This document shows positions 33,700-46,039 of a stretch of 50,000 nt of DNA, in pieces. The translations under genes were made by a program, and so were the position numbers. Origin of the DNA: Spirodela intermedia (lineage: Eukaryota > Streptophyta > Magnoliopsida > Alismatales > Araceae); NCBI GenBank assembly GCA_902729315.2, contig LR746270.1, forward strand, positions 4,287,221-4,337,220, written 5' to 3'. Numbering within the stretch: the stretch's first letter is position 1; every line of letters starts with the position of its first letter. Under the pieces are notes generated by a model. It did not search any database, was not told the origin of the DNA, and saw only the letters and a list, made by a program, of their open reading frames with translations.

Positions 33700-34284
33700 T
33701 CAAGTCGCTACCTTGATGTATACATAATATGAGAGGGTCACACGTAAAGTCAAGATAAGCCATAAACCCGTGGTAGCTGAGGCTTTTAATTATTGAAACC
33801 TCTTACAGTGAAGAAAAACAGCTCTGTTTATTATACTATCATGTGATTTTAATAATGTAAAATTTGAGGTTTCATTGACGAGTTAATTATGACGTACTTA
33901 AAGGAAGATCCAGTTCAATTAGCATTCTGAAGTTATGGACCATGATCAAATTGGCATTATGTGCGTGTCCTAAGCAACAAAAATTCATAGCCAGCAATTG
34001 TAACTATATTTTACAGAATAAAACTTGATAAGAGAATGTGATGTACTAAATAATTGCATTAAGAATTGTAAGTTAGATTTTATTAATGAAAACACAATAA
34101 ACCAGTTATTTAGATAAAAACTATTCCCCTAAAGGTGGGCATATAGAAACTACTAAGCAAAATCTCAAAACAATATCTCAGTTATTTATGGATATGCACT
34201 ATTTTAATATATAAAAATCATGCTCAGCATTTCATCACAAAAATTAAACCTCAAGGAAATAACCCATTTATGTGAGTTGATGTC
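33700..34284. other. AT-rich spacer before the right arm
   Basis: No gene is seen. The right inverted arm begins at about 34285. Confidence 0.5.
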
Positions 34285-35154
34285 GATAGAGGGTAAGCTC
34301 ATGCGCTAACAGAACATCCTAAAAAATGAGAACTCTAGTAAACTGTGGTGTGGCATACTGTAATTTGTTGCGGTGCCATCACACAGTCATGGCAGCATGC
34401 CACCACCACAGGGTCTCCAATGGTGAGTAAACACTATAGCTAACTACTAGTTGAAAACCATTTTAGGCCCTGTCCAGAAATGATAATAACCTACGAGAAT
34501 GGCCCAATTTGCATAATCATTACATCCTTCGCCAATTGGTTGGGTAAGTATGTGAGATTGGGCTGCCTGGGCTAAAGTTTGTACTAATGCAACCGGTTTT
34601 CAAAGCACATTTCCTGCCTTGTGATACGAGTCACGTTGTTGAATTGGTGTTGAATTAATGTTGAATTGTGATACAAGACATACGGCACTATTCAATAGGT
34701 ACGTAATAATATTTCCTAATGTATTATCTTAGCTTAGGGTTTTATCCCCTTGACCAAAAGCTTCCACAAAGTATCGGATCTATTCACATGTTGAACATTG
34801 GCAGTCACTTCTAGTTTAATCTTATAATTGTCTGAAACGATTGCGAAGTTCTTAGTAATTAAATTCTGGGGTAGTGGGGACCATTAGTGGGGGAAAGGGG
34901 ATGGGGTTTCACCTGAGTGGAGAACGATGACCCTCACTGTCCTCATCCAATTTCGGCCTCCGACTCTTGGTATCCATCCATTTGCCTAATTCCGGGCGCT
35001 GGTTGAAGATGTGAATGTGGATCTGTCTGCTTGCCTATGGCAGCCCTTTCCGCGAGGACTTCGCTCAGTAAGGGCTTGACACAGCAGCGGCACTGATACC
35101 TGCAGTCCGAGACCGGAGACGCGACAGATCCTGTAATTACACCGTTCTTCTCCC

Positions 35155-35161
35155 TATATAA
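35155..35161 (+). promoter_or_regulatory. TATA box of e'
   Basis: TATATAA is retained 115 bp upstream of the former start codon. Confidence 0.5.
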
Positions 35162-35269
35162 TAACCCCAACCCAGCACCCTCCCTTACCCCTCCACCGGT
35201 CTTTTCTCTCACTCTGCCCATTCTTTCCTCCTCCCATCGTCGCCTCTCGAGCTTACTTCTGTCTCTGAC

Positions 35270-35791
35270 TTGGGTTCTATCCGTCTGCTTCCCGCCGTAC
35301 TCCAGGTCATGCTATGCGCGTTGAATACCACCGGTAATCACCCTACCATCCAGATCACAGTTAACCACCTCATGCGAAATTAGAAGTACCTATGAATTAA
35401 TTTTTTCCAGTAAGATGATTAATCCCCTTCTCTGATCCTTGATTATTCATATCTTGTTCATATTTTTCACAAGAAAAAACCTTTTCATGATCGCAAAAAA
35501 TATAACGCGATGGTGTCGTTAGACTCTGCCGATGCGCCGTTAGGCCAGCGCCATCTTCCCAAATGTTTGATCGCATAATAGCCTTTTGGTACGGACATAG
35601 GTGTTGTTCGGGAGGTAGCGCCGGCAGTGAACGCGTCCTTGAGGCCCTGCGATTCGGAGAGCATCTGGTTTGAGGGGGTTTGCAGAAACGACAAGAATTG
35701 CAACACTATATGCAAGTGCGAGGGTTTCACATCAGGAGAGTGCCGCGGCATCTTTCGGCCCGGCTGTCACTGCACCAAACGGTGTGCATAG
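35270..35791 (+). pseudogene. Defensin e' (start codon lost, mature domain intact)
   Basis: Inverted paralogue of gene e. Exon 1 is 35270-35333, the intron 35334-35600 (GT..AG), and exon 2 35601-35791. The initiating ATG reads TTG, and I found no in-frame ATG just upstream. The next in-frame ATG, at codon 14, would leave too little signal peptide. A Leu in the hydrophobic core also reads Gln. Exon 2 is fully open, keeps all nine cysteines and differs from e at eight mature residues. At codon level, eight of nine differing codons in the mature part change the amino acid. It is called a pseudogene because of the start; a hidden upstream exon or non-ATG start cannot be excluded. Confidence 0.7.
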
Positions 35792-37582
35792 CAGTAACAG
35801 CCGATCTTCGCCCACACGTCAGATCCTGCAGCGTCGTTAAAGGGCACGTTCGTGTCAGGCCTAATATCTAAATAAATGAGTGTTGCTGTAGTGATCGTCA
35901 ACAACCCCTTCTTTCACAGTTTGGCCGAGGTTGCGTCTGTACCTTGTTGACTCTCTCGAATAACACTAGATTCTCCTGTTTTGAATCGCTCAGTACCCAG
36001 ATCCAATTATCTTAGTCCAGATGTGTTTGAAATGGTTCCTCCCGGCGTATATGCCGAGATATGAGAAACGAATAACACTAAATGGTTTTCTTATGTAGTT
36101 AACATAAGTTTGAAGCCTATGCTAGCGGATGGTTAGAATTATGAAATATCTTAAAATTGAGAATATATGGATTTTGATATTTCTTATTTGAGTAGTTTAT
36201 ATTTCAAGATTACAAGAATATTTTAAGATTGAGATGAGTTATGTCCGGCCAATACATGTAACCTTTTCCTTCATCGATTTTGTTAAGGGAGTTGGGTACT
36301 CCTCGTAGGTAAACCGGGCTGTCCTTCAATTGTTGAATGGTACACCACCAGCAGCATGTTAAGGCCCGCCAGGTTCAGTCGTTACCGAGTGCGCGAAATG
36401 ATTAGGGGGGCCATGAGCCAAGTCCCAACTGCGCTTCCTCTCTAATCGGGAAAGGCACCCATGCCAAGCCGAAATGCGAGTCAGGCGAGGCCTTGGCTTG
36501 GGTAGGGTCTGGCCCAGAAGCTCGTCAAGTGTAGGCCTGCTTCAACGCTACCATCTCTCTCTCTCTCCCCCATGGACCCCTTGAGAGGACGTCACTTGCC
36601 TAGGTTTCTTCGGTTTCGATAGACTAGCTTACTCTGTGACCTGTTCGTAAGAAAAGATTGTGGTTTTGAGAAGTTTGCCGCGTTTTTATTCATCTACATT
36701 CTGACAAGTCGTATGGTTATATTTTCTAATTTCCCTTTGATATCATGTCTTTTTGCTCTGCGGCTACGACCCCGCTCCCTCTCACCCTTCGTAGAATCTT
36801 CCGCTAGGCATGTGGGTGGGTGAGCCTGCCGAAGAAATCATAGGATCTGGCCTGAAATTTGAGATGCTACCATTATTCACGGTGGACCCGACTCTAACTT
36901 CAAAACAAACTGCTGATTTAGGGTCATGTCTGCCGACACCCTTTACGACAGTCGGTGTTCACTAATCCACGGAGGTACGAGTGAAACTTGATGGTGAACA
37001 ATCTTCCCGTTATTGACCTTGCCTAACTCTGTGAACAAGAAAAGATGATATATTGATTTCGATAGTACTAAAGACTTTAGAAAATGCAGACAGGGGTGAA
37101 AATGTCTTAGAATAAAGGAAAGAGAGAGAAAGCGAGAGAGCGAGAGTGACTGGGAGCGTAAACCCTAGCGATCTCCTTACAATATTTTGAGGACTTGTTT
37201 AATCCACCCAGCACAATATCAGCTCGGTCAAAATGTCAGGACGGCTGGGGCTCTCATCCATGCAGCCTCATCAGTACGTCACTGTTACTATAGCTTCTCA
37301 TTGGTCAGCTAAACCTCCTTTTGACGGTCGAAGTCGACACTGACGCAACAGCACGTATCGATGCGTTTATCCTGGCACGCTGACTGTCGGCCTACGCCTG
37401 TTATCCGATGGTATTGTTGATATGGACATCGTCCTCATCTTGCGTTCACTTCTGTTAACCTGTTGAAACGTTAAAACATAGTCGAGCCGGCCGTGTGCTA
37501 GCGGTTTTTCTGTAAATAATCGATGTCGTATTCCCCTCACTCTCTCTCTCTCTCGTCCTCTTCTTTAGACTAGGCTTTCCCC

Positions 37583-37652
37583 ATCGTTAGCTTCCAAGTA
37601 TTCCCGCCCATCGTCCTGTTACTCATAGTCCCCACCCTGCTAATTACCACAA
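37583..37652 (+). pseudogene. Defensin exon 1 relic d'
   Basis: Inverted copy of the relic at 7501-7570, with the same ATC in place of ATG and CT in place of the GT donor. No exon 2 follows. Confidence 0.65.
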
Positions 37653-39466
37653 CTAAGCATCCACATCATTTTTGTCAAGAGCCTATCTGCCAAGAAGCTA
37701 TTCGTTGATTTCGTTCCCAAGTGCACTTGTCTTTCGCAGCATACATAACTCCCGACTTGGAAATAACTGACGTGTAAGCGCCAGGTCAATGGACTCCATT
37801 AACTCAAGTCACCGGCTCATCCACGGTAACACTAATGAAACTTGAATGGGCACAATCCTCCCGTGATGACTTGACGTGAAGTATTGAAGAAGAAAAGACA
37901 TTTCTGACTTTGACTTACACGAACCAACGACGAAGAAAACGAAGGTGAAATCAACGTGAGAGGCCCCCCCGAAGAAGACCCCGTTGTGGGGTTGTACTCA
38001 AGTTTTAGGAATTGTCCTTTATCAGCTCCGCCAAAATGTCAACAATGCCTGCTGACCTTACCGTCAGACCAGATTAGCGCCCCTTCAATGGCCAAATGGA
38101 CCTTGAGGCAACAGCTGGCGGAGTCGTGACCTCGAAAGTTTCTGGAGATAATGTTGTTCTCTGCACCAATGAGCCTCAAGTCTGTTAAACCTGGACATGG
38201 ATGGTCTCTGGGATCATAAAGCCCAAACCCCTTCCTTTCATGGCTCCCTCTCCTGCATACCCCATTCTCTCCCCTTACCAAGAAACGCCTTCATTCCCCT
38301 CTCTCCTTCTCCCTCAACCAATCTCTCCATGCCATTCTGGCCTCAGGTTGATGTTATGGCTATCAGGGAATTGATATCCCTCGGAAGCGTCGTTCACAAC
38401 GTCAGTACTGGTTTCCACTCAACAATACTCACTAAACAAGGCTATGTACGATCAAAATATTCAAGAAGAAAAAGAATAGAAAAACAAGAAGAAGTTGAAG
38501 TTATTATACGCACCAAGTTGACGTTAATTGCTCACGCGTTGAGTCAGCCCATCCTTTTAAAGGGTGTAACCCTCGTGAAGTCTGCTGTTAGATTTCGATA
38601 CCACACATCGGCCAAACTAGCTTCCTTCTGCATGCGGACAGTACAGAGATATCAAGTCTGTAATCCGGCGAGGGTCCTGCAAGCAGGGGGGCTGTAAGTC
38701 AGTAAACATTATCGAGATTTCACAAAATTTGGAACTAGAAACCAATATCGACGCGTTTATTTCCCGCCTGGAACTGGCAACCCTCATAAGAACCGTTGCG
38801 GTCATGCCAATCATAAGTTCAATAGACGGGCAAAGTATTAATGGAACTTGATCATCATGTCCCGCTACGTTTGGGTTTCCCTAAGGCCAAAAATAAAGGT
38901 ATGAACATAAAATTAATGAGAAAAGTTCTTTAATTGGCGTCCCCTTTCAAGGCAGGTCGAATATTTTAGGATAGGAACATAAAATTTCACAAGATCTCTA
39001 GAATTTAGAACTTTAGTAACCTGAAATATTTTCATCAGTATATAGACTGAAGAGAGGGAGAGAGAAGGCGTGGGGGGGAGCGGGGGGCGCGGAGGGATCC
39101 TGAGCAGCGAACGTGCATCCTCAGTAAGACTCAGATGCCAATCTCGTGTTCGAATCTCAATACGCATCTATTTGGCCAAATGCAAGCATTGGATCAAACT
39201 GTGAACGTGGAGCTGTCGGGTTTCCCTCATAGCTGCCCGACTGACGCGAAGATCACTGGCATGTATCCCCCTTCGACATCTGTACTTCAGGACCTCAAAG
39301 GATCTTGAAACAGTATTACGGATAAACATTTGCACCAAGTGGCATCGACGTACCGAGAACCTAGATGCGACCAAGCCTATAATAGTCCGTTCTTCTCCCT
39401 ACACAAGTCGAGCCCTAGCCAGCCTCCTCCCCTCGCCACTCTCGCTCTTCATTGCCTGCTTCGCCC

Positions 39467-40186
39467 ATGGCTCCCGTCCGCGTACTGGCCACCATCCACC
39501 TGATCGTCATGCTCCTTCCTCTGTTTGCCACCGCCAGTACTCCACTTGTCTATCCACGCTGACCACCCTCAACTGATGACTTGCGTGCGTTGAGCGAGAG
39601 ACAATGTGATTTCGAGTTGAACGATTTGATTGTTTTCCTTTATATCAAAGCTCCAATATCTTGGCCTCAATTATTTTTATTCCATTTGTGTTGTTAACAA
39701 GACAGAACGTAGAAGAATCACGAAACACCGCACTCATTCGTCTACGATTGCGACATGACAAAGTATTCTAACACACGTTGAGAGAACTAAACATGAATTA
39801 GTCGGTTTTGAATGGGACGATGCTATTCTTTAGAAGGATTATAATCTCCACTCTCTTATCCATAACTATTATGTTTCCATTTATATTATTTTTGAAGAAT
39901 TACTGAGCCTCTACTTTTTCCGTTGAACCCTTACGTAGCTTCCCTAGACTATGCCGTCTCACTAATCTTTCTGTGTATGTAGGTGCTGCTCGGGACGTTG
40001 GGCAAAAAGTGGAGGCGTCCCAGATAAGATGAGTCTGTAGTTTGCCGAGCTGCAGGTTCAGGTGGCGCTGTAGGAGCCTTTCGAACTGTTCAATAATCTG
40101 CAGGACGAAAGGTTTCGTCCGGGGCAAGTGCCGCGGGCATCATTTTCTGTCGCTGCTACTGCATCAAGCCATGCCCAAAGCAGTAG
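39467..40186 (+). pseudogene. Defensin pseudogene c''
   Basis: The best preserved c-type member. Exon 1 (39467-39536) encodes MAPVRVLATIHL and the rest of an intact signal peptide, followed by a phase-1 GT donor. A 446-nt intron ends at a TAG acceptor, and exon 2 runs 39983-40186. In frame, codon 16 after the junction is TGA (40030-40032). Beyond it the mature domain has C-x10-C-x5-C-x3-C-x9-C spacing, with an additional Cys in loop 1. After the fifth cysteine one extra base shifts the frame, so the final cysteines are read in another phase before a TAG. Two lesions make it a likely recent pseudogene. TATAATA lies at 39378-39384. Confidence 0.75.
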
Positions 40187-40548
40187 TCATCGGTCATGGA
40201 TGGCTGGCAGGCTCCTGAACGCTGTTCCTGGTGTGGCTTGGTTGTTGTCTGGTGAGGGGGTCCGTCTGTAGGTTGCTTAGGAACCAAATAAGTGACTGTT
40301 GCTGTAATCAACCACTTCGGGTTGTTTTTACACCTTCTTCATCCTCAACCTCTCGTGCTTGACTGGTCACGAGTTATCAGTCGTGTCTTATGATTCCATG
40401 GAATAAGACCAGCTATCACTATTACAATAAATTCCTTTGTTTTCTCTAGCTCAGTTGTTCTTCTCATCTTTCCATGCATTGATACAAGAAGTCAAGTAGA
40501 ATCAGTGGGCTCCATCCCCACGAATATAGATCGACATTGGTATATCTA

Positions 40549-41164
40549 TGTAGGAATAAATATGTAAGCACATGATCATAAAAATAGTAGAAACTCAATG
40601 TATGAATATTAGTGAGAGTAAAATAGAAGATAAATTATCAAATTATTAGGAGTTCTGATGAGAATGAGACTTTCATTAAATATATCTAATCTACATCTCA
40701 ATGCCTTTGAGACAACTCACACACTAGAGAATTAGCAATGGACTCTTATCTCCTTCTATAAGAACTTCACTTGCAATAGAAGGAAAAAGAGAGATCAAGA
40801 AAGAGGAAGAGGGTTGATAGAGAAAGAGAAATAGAACAAAAGGAAAGAAAGATTATCATCGTCTGTCATACTCATAACAGAGAAAATATATGCCCTATTT
40901 ATAGAAAAAGGGAAAAGATATCTGGCCCCCCAAAAAGAGACAATCTCAACCTACATGCGGATAGGCCCACACATCTCAAAGGTAATGGTTTCAACCACCC
41001 TTGTTTCCTACTCTCTCTCTCCCTACACAACCCTTGAACAGGTCAATATGGATAAGATGACAACTGTGAAACCATCCCTCACTTCTCGCACATCCCTTGA
41101 ATGGGTCAGATGGTAGTAGACTCCTTGCACATCTTCCAAGTATGATGGGCTAACACCTCCAACA
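40549..41164 (-). mobile_element. Solo LTR, inverted-arm copy
   Basis: Reverse-complement copy of the solo LTR at 24007-24614. It is flanked by ATCTA (40544-40548) and ATATA (41165-41169), the original target duplication with one mutation. Sharing the site shows the insertion came before the inverted duplication. Confidence 0.8.
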
Positions 41165-42967
41165 ATATATCAACATATATTCCACTAAAATATTGCCATG
41201 GGAGCTAACTATGGAGTTAAAAAAATGTTTGAAACTGATATTCCCTAAGGATGTCAATCAATAAATTTATATGCTTCAACACTTAGTCTTGAAATAAAGG
41301 TATAAAAGGGCAGGATTAACCAATGCCCTTTGCTGCTTCGCCTAGTTTAGATGAACGCTCTTTGCAGGTTGCACCAACATTAGAACCTTGAAAGCATACA
41401 TGAGTCTGAAACTCTAATAATTCTTAAATAAACATAATCATGCCAGCATAATACTACCCATTATGATTGGGCTCAAAAGGGCCAAAATCAAGTTTCCAAA
41501 AGACAGGTGAAAGTAGATAGACTTCCTAGAATGGTTTTGATGATGACGAACCCACGGTTGATATATTTGATCATAAATTAGTTGTCATGTTTCAATACAT
41601 AAGAATTTATAATATTTATAGTGAAACCTTCTAAATGAATTTTGAAATTGGTGTAACCTCATATTGAACCTCAAGAATGGTGAGAACTAATTTTAATTGG
41701 TTTTAATTCTTTTAAAATGAAAATGAGCCAAAGGAAAAGAATCAAAACCAAATAGGATAAGGTTAATGATAAAACCGTCTCTTCATTACTTATCAGCCAC
41801 CTTTACCAATTAATTTTGTATCTTTATTTCTTTGAATATCTTCAGATAAGATGGAAGGTTATAATGAAGAGATGTTTAAATCACAAATAGAAGAAAATAG
41901 TTTAGAAATTGTGACATAGAAAGATGGGAAGGGTAATTTTCAATAGAGTAGATTCTATTAACTTGGAGAATGTTTTGAAATATTTGAAGTAAAGTTCCGA
42001 AATAAATTGAAAATAAATGAACTGCAAGCCTACCTTGGTTATCAATCAAAGATAAACTAGAATAAATAAATTCCTGAAAAAAAATAACTATCATTAGCCT
42101 CTATTAATAGTTGAGAGGACCTTCCTCCAATCATATAAAATGTGGTAAATTTAGCTCACATCCACAAATGCCATTAACCTCTATTAATAGTTGAGAAGTC
42201 AACATAGTTCTCATCAAACATCGCTATACATAAACAATCAGGAAAACGTTAGGAAGGGAGGTTAGGAAGGTTCACACCATGAGCTAGTAACCAAATATTT
42301 TAGAGGATTCAACTTTTATTTCGGCATGTGTCACTTAGTCTATGTTTTGAATCCATGACGTGATTTCCAGATGCTCATCATAATCTCATGTAATCTCTTT
42401 AATAAGACTGACAACAATGTTGCTCATTGAAAATCCTAAGATAATTTGAGTATATCCTGAAATTTACTCTGACCTTTTCGCCTAAAATATTTTGTGATGT
42501 TGAATATTAAATATTACTCATCATAAAGGACACAAATAGAAGACTACCTAACTATATGAGTAAAATGTGTATCAAAAACTTCATATGAAATAGGATTTGA
42601 TAATTTTAACAATTTATTATGATTTGGCGGACTGCTTCAATATTATATCGAGGTTGCACCTACCCTAAACAATATGAAAGTAGACCTTACACCAAGAGAA
42701 AAGAACCTTGGGGAAGTGGTCAAGGATAATGATCAACAGAGATGACCGAGAGATAGGTATTGACATGGAGAGGAAACTGATATAGGGGAGCCTTAATTAT
42801 GGATTCAATCACAATGTGTTCAACCCACAATAATTTACAAAAATGTCCTCCGACATAATCTAAAAGAGTTGAGATTTTGGAGATTCTCACTCTTATTTAT
42901 TGAAATGGTGTGTGGCCCAATTGGCATAAGGTGTGACCATATCTCAACAATGTCCTATGATAAAGCT

Positions 42968-44633
42968 AGATTTTTGTGTTTTAATTAGTTTTATTATTTT
43001 ATTTTTGTGTGTTAACTTGCAAAATAATTATAATAATATATTGATAAATTTGGAAGTCTAAAGTTAAGACTTAGGGTAATTTTTTATTTTTAAAAATATA
43101 AAGATAAAATAAAAATATATCATCACATGTTAACAAGTTGACACTCGACAATTGACCCAAAGAGGCACTACAATCGAGTGGGTGGACCCAAACTGAGGGA
43201 GCCACAAGTGGCTAAGGGCTCACTTCACACATGTGTGCATCACTTCCTTGCCACCTCTTGAGGGCCAACTGATTGTAGAGCAAAGAGCGTCGTACATACA
43301 TGTGCGTGCGAGGACGAACCACCTATTACCTTCTCCCAAGATAGTCCTAGGTATTATTTTATTCGAGAAAAGAGATCTCTCTGCACATGAAACTAAACTT
43401 TTATATACATTGAGCTCAGTTATTTAAAAGGTCCCGATTTGGGACTAAATCTCATTTGTTTTAAGGCAACAGTCTAGAGCGCAATGTAATCCAATGGCAC
43501 TCAACAAGCCACGTTACCAGATACAGGAGATCCCACGACAAGCAAACTGCTATGATACCAAAAGCATAAATCAATCCATCAACTATTTGCGAATCCTATG
43601 TCGCTCAACATGCACATAACTAGAAATGGTGATCCAATAGTGAGCAAAGCATCATGGTACCATGCACTTAAGTTTTTAGTTAGCAATAGTTCATGGCGGG
43701 TTAATCCTACCTCACTTAGCACACCACACAATCAAGCATATATGATCTAGTGGCACACAAAGTGTCATGATACTGGAAACTTAAGTTCTCACATATATCA
43801 CCGTGAGAGATATAAATATAATAATTGATTATTGTCTAGTAAAATAAATATTATCAATTATCTTTAAAAACCCGACAGTAGTCATAAATATGGTATCTAT
43901 TCTTTCCTCCTTTTGCACGATCAACACCTCTAGCAATTGACAAGCTTGTTTCTTCCTCCCTCGACTATGCTCAAGGCCTCCAACGAGTAGTCAGCTCTTC
44001 CCTTCAACGATAGTGATAACGTGACCGACCCTTCTTTTCGATAGATCGCCCTAACAAGTAGTACAACATTTCTGAACAATACTTCTCTAACTTCTAGCAT
44101 GGTGTGACACGTTTGGACAAAATCAAGCCGCCACACTGATATCTCCAATTGCCTAGGAGGTAAACTAAACTTGGGCAATGATTTATTTCCTACTTTTTTC
44201 ATTTATTTACATACTTTTAGTATTTATTTACATTTGATGACAAGTTATTTTCGTTTCATGTATGTTTCGATTGAAATGAGTAAAACTAATTCCAATCTTG
44301 ATGAATGATCTTTGTTTCTTTTCTGAATCCTTCAAAACTTATCTAAGATCAAGCAAAGATCGTAACCAACTTATTTTCTATTGATTTTCACAGTCGAATC
44401 TCAAAGTATTTATGTTCCCGATATTCAATGAATAATGAGTATTTTTCTATTTTCAAATGTGAAATTAAAAAGATTAAAGGCTGATTAATGATTGTTGAAC
44501 TATTGAAATAAGGTGGAGACATTCACTGCTGACCTCATGTGATATGTGTGAATTATCAAGTACACATTCACCTGAGAATCATGGTCACTATGAAAATGGG
44601 TTGATCGTATTTTTTTCTCTTTTTATTATCATC

Positions 44634-44691
<58 letters not shown>

Positions 44692-45040
44692 CACACACAC
44701 ACACTCACTCACTCTCTCTCGATCAATCTCCTCTTTTTCTCCTCTTTTTCTCCTCCTCACTCCTTCACGAGAGATCTCTTCTCTTGCTTTTCCTCTTTTC
44801 TTTCTCTGCTTCCCTTCCTTTATTCTTCTCACATCACCCTTCTGTTTTATTATTTCTGTTAAATAGTGACAAAATATTAAAAACGTTAAATAGTGATTAA
44901 TCAATCTCTTTGTGTTTAACATGAGACTTACATCTATAGTAATATTTTACTAAGTCTAAGTTATAAATATTATGAGATAATAGGTATTTAAACACAACGA
45001 AAAGTACACATCATCTTTTTGTCACCCCTCACTAAGATCT
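42968..45040. mobile_element. Insertion of about 2.1 kb in the right arm
   Basis: The left-arm sequence is continuous across this point (about 20590-20640), whereas here foreign DNA separates the two halves. It begins near TGATAAAGCTAGATTTTTGTG and ends near TTTTGTCACC. It has scattered short frames without recognisable domains and contains the microsatellite at 44639-44704. Terminal repeats are not clear to me, so the class is unknown. Confidence 0.5.
44639..44704. repeat. (TC)n(AC)n compound microsatellite
   Basis: About 25 TC units (44639-44688) followed by a run of AC (44690-44704). The open frames across it on both strands are low-complexity artefacts. Confidence 0.95.
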
Positions 45041-46039
45041 TAGCCTTATTTCAAGATTAAATATTTTGTGCTTCATCTTAGACTTTTTTAGAGTAACAAG
45101 TAATTTAGTTGTGAACGCCACTCAATTAATCATGCATTGATTCTAAGTTATAAGAATAAATAAGGTGCTCAGAATTTGAGTAGTAGATACATTAATAACA
45201 AGTCTGATGATCAAAACTTTTAGTCACATGGAGAACCAATTTTTTCTCTGAGGCCATTGGCTCCCTTGAGACCTCCGCATAGGGGGCACTGCCCCTTGGC
45301 CCACTATTAACTGCCATGGATTTGGAACCACGTACACACTAAAAAGTCCCTTGGAGCCCATTAGGAACTGATAAATCATTCCCAACAACTCCAATAATTT
45401 GAGCTTCTTCTATCGTTCTCAAAAAATCATTCATCTAAATGTGACATGTAATTCAGGTTGGGATTACATGATTAAGACCTATAGTACTGTTACGTAGGCA
45501 CAATGTCAATTAATACATATCCATATAGACAGATATTCTTCTTTTTGAGACAATAGTAGGCTTAGTTTACGAGGAGGGATTGTTACTATCCCTCCTCTGC
45601 CAAACAGAAGCCTCCTAGTTGGCCCCCAGTGCACTCCCTCATAGCATATTGTTTCCTAACATCATACATTGCCAGCTCATCCCATATCTCCGTGTTGAGG
45701 TTTCAATTCCTCCAATTTATTTCTATCTGCCACATCTCTGTCATAACCATCCGCATTGAATCACTGCTAATCCAGTCATTAGCAACTGGTCCTCGTGTCA
45801 AGAAGATGAAAATTTTCTGTTTTGGGATCGGTCGTTTCGCTTATATCCTTTTTATTATTATTTTTCCCTCAATTACAATTTCTCTAGGATTGGTTGATAT
45901 GCCCAATCAGATCCATATCCGGATCGGATTGTTGCCCGATATGGGCCCCTTACCTGATGTTCCTTGTCCCTCCCGAGTGACGATCAAGCCCCTCTTTCAT
46001 GATGTTCCTTGTCCAAATCTCATTTTGGAAGGATAAAGT

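Larger units (their letters stand above)
34285..39625. repeat. Long inverted repeat, right arm (proximal part)
   Basis: Reverse-complement partner of 5584-10935, carrying e', the d relic and the c-type exon 1 on the plus strand. It continues without a break into the partner of 25560-19690. Confidence 0.88.
39625..46000. repeat. Long inverted repeat, right arm (distal part)
   Basis: Reverse-complement partner of 19690-25560, interrupted by an insertion at about 42968-45040. It lacks the 1.5-kb segment at 21546-23085 of the left arm. It ends within a remnant of the gene b unit's upstream end (TGATGTTCCTTGTCC, near 46000). A 135-codon frame at 45629-46036 has a shorter counterpart in the left arm but no recognisable domain. 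Confidence 0.82.

Noticed and set aside
38197-38697. 166-codon plus-strand frame with partner at 6715-7014
   Set aside because: Arms disagree in frame upstream because of a one-base indel, and no domain was recognised; kept only as an unexplained shared region.
44544-44922. Open frames of 118 and 97 codons over the microsatellite
   Set aside because: Produced by the (TC)n/(AC)n run; no start context, domain or conservation.
45629-46036. 135-codon plus-strand frame shared with 19728-20036
   Set aside because: Shared only because the arms are duplicates; hydrophobic but without any recognisable domain, and the frame ends differ between arms.
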